Positions 56,139-64,000 of a DNA stretch of 64,000 nt are shown here, piece after piece. Numbering within the stretch: position 1 is the stretch's first letter; every line of letters starts with the position of its first letter. Where the stretch lies: assembly GCA_933228895.1 (NCBI GenBank), contig OW121849.1, positions 37,294,354 to 37,358,353 of the forward strand. The letters run 5' to 3'. The translations under genes were made by a program, and so were the position numbers. The notes beneath the pieces are model-generated. The model worked only from the letters and a program-made list of their open reading frames with translations. It had not been told where the DNA came from and ran no database searches. The stretch comes from Platycnemis pennipes (taxonomy: Eukaryota > Arthropoda > Insecta > Odonata > Platycnemididae).

Positions 56139-57475
56139 TACCAGATTATTCCAACCATCATGCATGCTTGAAGTTGCAAGGTAAATCTGGAATCATTATT
56201 ATAAATGAGAGAAAACGGTGATTATGTATTCATTTAGTATAGTTTATCCAACAGCAAAAGAAAATTACAGGACAATCTTAACAACTAATAATTAGAAACA
56301 ACAGTTTTTACATCCCTTACGTATTTTAATTTAGGTGAAAAAATATCCAATTACTTTGCAAAAGAATTATAAACGTTACATATCCTGTTTAATTTTGCTT
56401 TTTCACAGTACTCCGTATTGTATGTTTTTCTTATAAAATTCTACCCAGAAATAGGGGTACAAAGAAGTTTAATTTTTCTAGCAGTGAAGTGCCTTTACCA
56501 TTATGTTCAATGTCATAGAGAAACATCAAATCTTTAAAAATTCTACTTTCTAGTGTACTAAAATCAAATATATAGCAATATTTCTTTGTGGAAATATGCT
56601 TTTCCATTTCAGGGTAATACCCATGCCCTCTCGTGAAAAATGCCCTTACGAATCTCTTCTGCACCTTTTCAGCAAGAGCAATATATTTTCTCTGAAATGG
56701 AGACCATATCACAGCTGTATATTCTAGTCTGCTACGCACAAGTGTCTCATTCATAATGCAATTGTAGGTTTTGTTGTAAAACATCTTGTCACTCATAGAA
56801 CAAATCCTAGTGTCTTTATTGAAACAGAGATCACCTCAGTAATATGCTCTCCAAAACTCATTTTCTTGGTTAACATAACTTCCAGATCCCTGTGTGATTC
56901 CACTTACTTTGAACTAGCTCCCTCCATGGTACCTATATGGTAATTTTCACTGCCTTCCATTCCTTGTGTAGGAAAACAAAACACAATTATCTACATTAAA
57001 AGGCAGTCTATTTTTGTGTGACCACTTCACTCTCTCATTAGGTCCTTTTCTAATTGAAAACAATCATATATTTTCCTATATATTGTGGCATCATCAGGAA
57101 ATAATAATACCTTAGTGTTATTTACTCTTGATGTTAATTCATTGACAAAGGTCAAAAGCAACAATAATAAATCATTTTAAATATACAGTAATATAATTTT
57201 TAAACTTAGCATTATTACATCTATTACTCAAGTAGGATCTTATCAGCTCTAGCATATTCAATGTGATATCCCCTGAACTCAAGTTTGACAGTAAAATTCC
57301 ATGGTCTTCACTATCAAAAGCTTTTTCAAAATTCGTGTGTATTGTATTCACAATTGTACCTTCCTATCCATGCAGACAGTCACATGGTAAAGATAGGTTT
57401 GCCACTGTAGATTTATCTTTCATGAATCCAAATTGAGCATCCACTATTATACCTCTAAAAGTTGAATACAATTTA

Positions 57476-57511
57476 CCTTCTGCATAAATACTTAAGTATT
57501 TATGCAGAAGG
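57476..57511. repeat. Perfect 36-bp palindrome
   Basis: CCTTCTGCATAAATACTT is followed directly by its exact reverse complement. It lies in the RT region of the Jockey-like LINE, where the minus strand still reads LLHKYLSIYAEG. Confidence 0.95.
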
Positions 57512-58184
57512 GATTCAAACACTTTTGAAAACACAGATAAAATAGATACTGGTCTGTAATTAAAAGCAGATTTCTTTTCATCTTTAATGTGGATTTGGCA
57601 TACTTTCGAAAATTTACTTCATGGCATGCATAAGTTAAAGACATAACCTAACGGTCTAGCCAATATACTTTGACATGCTTTAACTAATATATGCAGGGAT
57701 CATATCATCCGCAACTGATTTCTTAGGTTTTAGTTTTCTAATTGCTCCTATCACTTCCTGTTCTGTAAAGAAGGATTTACCACTAAAATTATTTTTCATT
57801 CCTAGTCCACTACATATATGTACTGCTTTGCTTATACACAGAGGAGAAGTATTGAGAAAACAACTCTGAAGCTTCCTGTGCATTATCTGCATTCTTATTA
57901 TTGTACACTATCTCACCATGGCGAGCAGGGATAATTCTAGAACACTTTTTATCCTTCTCATAGTCCCAAAAGGTAGAACAATCAGCTTTCATGATGCTAC
58001 TTTGAATATTTTTAATATATACATTGCATGCATCCTGGATATCTTACCTTAATTCAGATCTTAACTTTTTAAACATACCATAGTGATAGCCCAGATAGCA
58101 TGGGCATTTTCGTATCTGGATACAAAAGGCTACAATCAGAATAAGATAAGTCACACATTTAAATGTTTTACTACAAAAGTAGTG

Positions 58185-58202
58185 GTTCCACCTAGGTGGA
58201 AC
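58185..58202. repeat. 18-bp perfect palindrome
   Basis: GTTCCACCTAGGTGGAAC, with outer ACAAAAGT/TTTTGT sequences that also pair, separated by unpaired bases. Inside the Jockey-like LINE region, in a part where the protein frame is lost. Confidence 0.85.
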
Positions 58203-58830
58203 TTTTGTACTTCTTCCTATGTGTCTGTTGTGACTTAATTTTCTTAATTATACCTATTTCCATTATACCAATTTGGATATTTAAATCTCCTACCTTTACA
58301 CTAAGGGATGTCACAGTCCATAGCTTCATATAGGTTCTTATAAAAATACTGATCTGTTTGTTCCACATTATCAAATTCTGTAATAATTTCCCAATTTTTG
58401 TCTATTAATTCTTCATAGAGTTTCAAGTAATCACCCCATTTAAAATTGTATGACTCACTTGGTTTTCCCTCACATTTTACTTGAGCTGATGCCTCCAAAC
58501 TACATCTCAAGGCAGGGTGATGCTTGCCCTCCGGTACAATAGCTTCATCCTTACACACCCTTTCCAAGTTTAGAGCATCTGTGTTTGTAATTATTAAGTC
58601 CAGCCCTTTCCAGTTACTATTGACATGCCTATTAACTTGTTTTTCTTCTAAATTTGGGTAATTCCTGTAAATTGGGGTAGTAAAAATGATAATTCTTCCA
58701 TAATAACATTATCATAGTTGCTGATTGTATAAAATTTGGTATATTAAAATCTCCCAATATTATTGTGATTTCCAGCAGCAGGACTGGCTAACAACTTGTA
58801 TTAGAAATCTCTGTACACGGAAAGCTTGGA

Positions 58831-59183
58831 ATTAGGTGGGAATTTGGGGGTCGGGTTGGTGTAGTGGCTAGAGTACTGGCCTGAGGGCCCGCGTGTTCAA
58901 TTCCCGGCAGTGGTGTATTTTTCAGTGGAAAACCGGTCCCTACTTGAGTGCCTAGAGGAGGGCATTTCAAGTTTAGTACTCTGTCCATCGGATGGGATGT
59001 TAAGCCGTGGTCCCCTTTGCGCCTGTCGTTAAGAGTAGGCTAATGCTGATGCCGGGTTTCTCTCTACCCTTCCTCCGTTCCCTGATAACTCCCATTACCC
59101 AATTACCCACCTATCCTAAATGGCACAAATGACCTCAGCTGTCGATCGTCTCCCCTGAATAACCAACCACCATTAGGTGGAAA
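58831..59183 (+). mobile_element. tRNA-derived SINE inside the Jockey-like LINE
   Basis: The body 58845-59171 is flanked by ATTAGGTGGGAA (58831) and ATTAGGTGGAAA (59172), an imperfect 12-bp target duplication. The A-box-like TTGGTGTAGTGGCTAGAGTA and B-box-like GTGTTCAATTCCCGGCAG are clear. It shares body and CCCCTGAATAACCAACCACC tail with the copy at 21327. It interrupts the endonuclease frame of the host LINE, so it inserted later. Confidence 0.9.
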
Positions 59184-60200
59184 GTACACCACACAGAAAA
59201 ATAACCATTTTGTAGCACCAACTCTTATTTTTACTAATATGCATTCAGATGTACACTCAAATTCTGTCACCAACTTTGAGGGAAATACCTTGTTCACGGC
59301 AACCCCTCCCCCCATTACTTTTTCTGTTAGCACAGAGTCCCTGTCTTTCCTATGCACCATGTATTCACTGTTTCCAACCAGCTGCAAATCACTTATCTCT
59401 GCATTGAGCCAAGATTCACTTAGGCAAATTATGTCATAATCTGCTTTCAATACTGAAACACTAAATTGATGCTTTCATTGTCATACCTCTCACATTCTGG
59501 TAGTACACATCCAAGGGCAATTTCACTAGTCACTTGGCTTTCGGTTTCATCACACCGAGTTGCCTCATGGTCACCATTCTACTTTCCAATAATTCATCGG
59601 TCCTTTTCTGTTGCTGTCTCCACAGCCATACTATATAGTATCACTCTTCACTGAGGCAGCAACACGGTTCTGGTTTATACTGTCAACTACTGTTTTTCCA
59701 TTCCCTCTTTTCATATAAAATCTCCTAATGACCATTCCCACAGGCCATGTGTTACTGTTTAATAATTTGTCACTAAGGCAAATATTAGCACCATTCTTAA
59801 ATGCTGAAAAATTACCTAACGTTGTAAGTTTCTCACAAGTGAAGACATGCCCTGTAAATGTTGATTCAAAATACTCCTTAATATCAGTCACTGTTACTTC
59901 CTCATTTAACCAGCTACCTGTATGTTGTACCACATTCTACGGAGTATTGTACTAAAATTTCTAACCACGTTTGCCTCAGCGTTTGATCCGAAGACTAGGT
60001 TACTCTGGTTACTATTTGTCACTCTCCTTGCCTCGTGTGCAGGCAGTTCACTTTCTGGTGATGTTTGAGTTTTTGACTGCCCCACACCTTTTTCTTGAGA
60101 CCTCATCTTAGATGAAGTAGCTGTTTCAAAGTGCTGTCGGTGTTGCTTTTTGTAGGTAACAACAGTGTACCCTTCATCATGCACAAGTTCTCATTTTTTA

Positions 60201-61714
60201 TCAACTGGCTAACCTGTCATACTCAAGTCCATCTTTTCACAAGTTTCACTTGTGACACTTCACAGTGAATCATTGGCAGAGGGAGGAATCTGCTTCATAT
60301 TTTAACAAGTAAATCCACGATAACTTATGCTGCATAATTTTTACTGCTGGATATTGAAAGAGAATTAGGTTGCTAAATTTTCAAGAGTAGAAGAAAATTT
60401 GGATTCGGGTACCTAGTACTAGACATATGCCAAATACATTTCGAAGGGTGATAAGGAAAAGTCCATGGTGCTGGAAATGATTTAGAGAAATTGTTATTTG
60501 GTACTAAAGACAGAATATATTTTATTTTTAGAGTTATATGTAGCGTGCAATGAAGCTAAACACCACTGGATCCACGTAGTATAACTACTCCTTGTGGATT
60601 GAGAATTTTAAATTAATTAACGCATCAAATATGTTCTTTGAATAACATTTTGTGTTCTTTAATAGGGAAATGTCCTATTCTTCACTGAAGTGCGATGTAA
60701 TGAGAGTGATTTGAATCTTATCTCATGTTGTTAAACATATGTAATTATCCATAAGCTATTTTTAACATATGTTAAAAATAGCTTATGGATAATTATTAAG
60801 AAGGGATGGAGTAGAAGACAATTTGCTTCATATTTTAATATGCATGTTTATGCATAATCCTCAGTCTTTTGGGAAGTTTGAACTTGTACTTTCTTGTTCT
60901 TATTACTGATTAGTTTAAGGTACCTTGTAGTTTAGATATATGTAGAAGATAATTACCATCCGCACAAATAAGAAAAAGTTTTAATCTAGATTAAACTTAT
61001 GCCTAGTCCTCTAGATGTCAGAACAACTCTGGATTTTTTTAGATTGTTTACGGATTAAATCTAGTATTAGAAATCTTTTCTTGGGAAGGGGCATGCCCAG
61101 GAGGGTGGGGAGGGGGGATATTTCCTCTACTTTCTTTTGGTTTTTTCATTTAATAAACTAAAGTAGGCTCATTCAGTAATGTTGTTTTGCTGTCTACATT
61201 CATTTTATTGCCTTATTATTACCCTTTGAAATTTAAAAATTCTTATTGCTTTGAAAGTTGGGTGGTAGGTATGTGCACATAGGTACCTCTTAATTTCATA
61301 GCATGTGACTTTGAAAGAGTGGATATTATGTTGCCTTTGTACTTGAGACAGTTTGTTTCATTTGAATCGAACCATTTCCCTTGTGATACATTCGTAATAC
61401 ATCAGTATACTTATCCACAGTGAAATGCAGTATTTGAACACAACTAATTCTAAAAGGTTCTCCTTGAAGCCCCAGAATATCTATACTAAGTCAGAATATT
61501 TTATACCATGCAATATGAACAGTACAGAAGGAAAAAAACTCCAACAAATATTCATCTTCTAAACCATTCCTTCACTACTTAGCTTTGACAATTGCTTATT
61601 ATTTTTCAATCACTAGGGGAAAACTCTTCCAAGAACCTAACAACAAGTTGCAGCAGATTTTGAATGATTTATATATTCATTATTTTGCTCAGTGTGTACA
61701 GTATGCCCATAACG
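60201..61714. other. Intergenic stretch with a perfect palindrome
   Basis: No gene recognised between the Jockey-like LINE and RTE copy 3. It includes the 54-bp palindrome at 60742-60795 and a G-rich run near 61100. Confidence 0.4.
60742..60795. repeat. Perfect 54-bp palindrome
   Basis: Starts TAATTATCCATAAGCTATTT and is its own reverse complement around the central CATATG, with no loop. A GTAATTATCC context precedes it. Could be a very short MITE, a fold-back or a rearrangement relic. Confidence 0.95.
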
Positions 61715-64000
61715 ATATAAAAATATCATCATCATTAGTCATCAATCCTCACATTGGTTTGACGCAGCTCTCCACTCAGTTTTTCTATTGGCTTATCTCT
61801 TCAAATTTACGTATTTCTTCTCTTTCACATCCTTCATCACTTCTTCCATACATCTTGCACGAGGCCTACTTTGCCATTCTTCTTCCCTGACGTAGGCTGA
61901 AAAAAGTTTACTTATACAAAAATGCATACAAATTACTGGGTGTAAACACACCCACAGACTTAGTCCAAATTGTGCGACTGCCTGGGCCCATAACCTGTTG
62001 CGATTATTTAGTGAGACAGTGGATACTGAGGATTTTATGGGAGCCAGAAAGAATTACACCATAGTGAACATACGTGACCGGAAGATGACACTCATTTATT
62101 TCTAGTAACTATAGTTATCATCATTATAATGATGCATAAGTGGAAGCAGAGCATGCCAAGTTTCAAAACTCATTGACCTCTCGATTACATGCAACAAAAA
62201 TAACAACATGCTCCAGATATACGTCCTGATGAATTCTTTCCTTACTTCTACGCTTGTATTTCCAGATGCAAGTAGGCCCTTCTTTTGGTAGAATGCCCTC
62301 TAGGCCTGAGCTATTCTACTGTCAATTTCTTTCTTGCTTAGTCCATCGTTGGTTACTTGTCTTCCCAGATAGCAGAAATCTTTCACCTCTTCCAGTTTTT
62401 GTTTTCCTAGTATAATGTTGGTTTTGGCCTCTTCTCTCTTGCTGCACTCCAATATCTTAGTCTCCTTCTTATTGATCTTCAGCTGATATCTGGCCATTGT
62501 CCTTTCCATGGTTATTAGAGTCATATTCAGTTCCTTCTCTGTCTCTGCTACAAGTGCTATGTCATCAGTGAATCACCGCATGCTAATTTTTTCTCCATTG
62601 ATGTGCATTCCAGAAGACTTCTCTTTGATTCCATTGATGGCTCTCTCGATATAAACATTGAAAATTACGGGAGACAGTGCACAGCCTTGTCTTACTCCTT
62701 TCTTTATTCTTGGTTATTCACAGCTGGGTCCAGATTTAATCACAGCTACTTGGTTTTTATACAAACTGTGTATAATTTTTCGATCATTGTAGGACACTCC
62801 AATTCCTTTCAGAATATCAAGCATTAAATTCCAATCCACATTGTCAAAAGCCTTCTCTAAATCCACAAATACAATGAATGTCGGTTTTTTCTTATCCATT
62901 CTCTTCTCTATGAGCAGCCTAAAGGCCAGTATTGCTTCTCTTGTACCCTTACTTTTCCTGAATCCAAATTGATCTTCATCCAGGAACTTCTCAGATTTTC
63001 GTTCTATTCTTCTGTACATGATCCTGGTCAATATCTTCGATGCATGTGTTGTTAGGATAGTCCTAAAATTTTCGCATTTCTCTGCTCCCTTCTTTTGGGA
63101 ATATGAATAATGATGTTTTTCTTGAAGTCCCTGGGTATTTCTCCTGTTCAGTATATGTTGCAGATGGTTTTGTAAAGATGCATGGGTTTATGTCTTCTCT
63201 CCTGCATTTTTAATTAGTTCTGCAGGAATATCATCTATTCCAGATGCCTTATTCATGCAAAGGTCCATTACTGCTACGTAAAATTCCAGTCCTAATATTG
63301 ATGCTCCCATATCATCCTCTTTGATAGCTTTTGTGCTGAGATGGTTTCCGTTGTACTACTCTTCCAGATATTCTTTCCATCTCTTCACTTTGTCTTCATA
63401 TTCAATCAAAAGTTCTCCATTTTTGTCCCTTATGGCATTGCATATTTCGCTCTCTTCCTTGAAGTGGTTCCTCACTATCCTATAGGGATCTTCCACCTTT
63501 CCAAGTGCAAGGTTGTTTTGTACATCTTCGCATAAGTTCTTCATCCACATTTCTCTAGCTTCCCTGGCTTTGCCACTTATTTCGTTCCTTATTCTTTTGT
63601 AGCAAAGCTGCCCTTCTTCAGTTTTCGCATTCTAATACTTTCTTCAATCAGGTCTAAGACTTCTTGCGTGATCCATGCTTCTTCTTGGCAACTTTTCTTC
63701 TTCCAAAGTTTCTCTTGCAGATTCCTGAAGTCCACATTTAATATTTTCCCAGCGTTCATCAACTGATTTCTCAGTCAAGTCCTCTCTTATGTTGTTTTCC
63801 ACTGCTTTTTGAAATGTGTGCTGATGTTGAGCCTCCTTTTGTTTTTCTACTTGCCATGCGTTCTTCACTGTCTTCTTCAATATCTTGAATGTTAGATGGT
63901 ATGTCATCATCACTAAATTATCGTCACTGATGGTGTCTGCCCCAGGGTAGCTTTTGCAGTCCTTCACCTGGTTCCTAAATCTCTGCTTCACTAAAATGTA
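61715..64000 (-). mobile_element. RTE-type LINE copy 3, runs off the right edge
   Basis: Minus strand. From the right edge: the linker region with SVDERWENIKCGLQESARET (about 63770-63700) and KVKRWKEYLEE (about 63380), then DEDQFGFRKSKGTREAILAF, FIVFVDLEKAFDNVDWNLM and YKNQVAVIKSGPS (63031-62714), then YQLKINKKETKILECSKREE, DFCYLGRQVTNDGLSKKEID (62524-62300), with the 3' end at 61894-61715 closing with a (GAT)n-like tail (ATGATGATGATA). A block of about 300 bp at 61895-62195 is unrelated and replaces the end of the RT C-terminal region. Least diverged of the three RTE copies but still frameshifted. Confidence 0.9.

Larger units (their letters stand above)
56431..60200 (-). mobile_element. Jockey/CR1-like LINE, degenerate, with SINE insertion
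   Basis: Read on the minus strand from 60.2 kb down. ORF1 remains at about 60184-59631 (YFESTFTGHVFTCEKLTTLG; SAFKNGANICLSDKLLNSNT; WPVGMVIRRFYM), a segment resembling LINE ORF1 proteins. The endonuclease starts at 59450 (DYDIICLSESWLNAEI; RKDRDSVLTEKVMGGGVAV; FCVVYFPPN), is cut by a SINE at 58845-59171 and resumes (NNHNNI..GRF). RT remains include EQEVIGAIRKLKPKKSVADD (about 57770), VFESLLHKYL and AQFGFMKDKSTVANL (about 57500-57400), FPDDATIYRKI (about 57095-57060) and LVRSRLEYTAVIWSPFQRKY (about 56740-56680). Stops and frameshifts throughout. Confidence 0.8.

Overview
The window is nuclear DNA of a eukaryote, almost certainly an arthropod and most likely an insect. It is AT-rich, has long introns with GT/AG borders, and is dense in transposable-element (TE) remains. 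The one complete protein, Crk, has the 271-residue length and linker sequence typical of insect Crk. The species cannot be named from sequence alone. There are no operons, CRISPR arrays or prokaryotic features.

Two host genes are supported. (1) A plus-strand gene occupies about 5.8-37.7 kb. Ten exons join with consistent reading phase at all nine junctions and give the C-terminal 702 residues of a serine-, arginine- and proline-rich protein; the 5' exons lie outside the window or were not recognised. It carries three [ST]xIP tetrapeptides (SKIP, TRIP, SNIP) in basic/serine-rich context, the EB1-binding signature of microtubule plus-end proteins. I do not recognise the family. Its introns hold most of the mobile DNA. 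(2) Crk, the SH2-SH3-SH3 adaptor, is on the minus strand (53273-54088), with its whole CDS in one exon and a probable upstream non-coding exon near 55 kb.

The rest is mainly mobile DNA. 1-5.8 kb: Tigger/pogo remains and a truncated tRNA-derived SINE. 6.3-11.8 kb: an RTE-type LINE split by a pogo-like element (TA duplication) and by a 2,035-bp unclassified element with near-identical TIR ends and a perfect 9-bp target duplication. 13.4-15.8 kb: a Tigger-like element containing a GC-rich fold-back insert. 18.2-18.7 kb: a 260-bp tandem duplication. 21.3-21.7 kb: a full SINE with target duplication. 22.0-23.5 kb: a second Tigger-like transposase remnant. 33.7-35.3 kb: an inverted RTE pair and a hAT-like element. 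43.9-45.5 kb: two Penelope-like (PLE) fragments joined head to head, one followed by a hammerhead-like motif. 45.8-47.9 kb: a second RTE copy. 48.6 kb: a 5S rRNA-derived sequence. 51.2 kb: a TTAA-flanked MITE. 56.4-60.2 kb: a minus-strand Jockey/CR1-like LINE carrying a SINE. 61.7-64.0 kb: a third RTE copy running off the right edge.

All assignments rest on reading translated motifs and repeat ends by eye; no database search was possible. Boundaries given as approximate are estimates.
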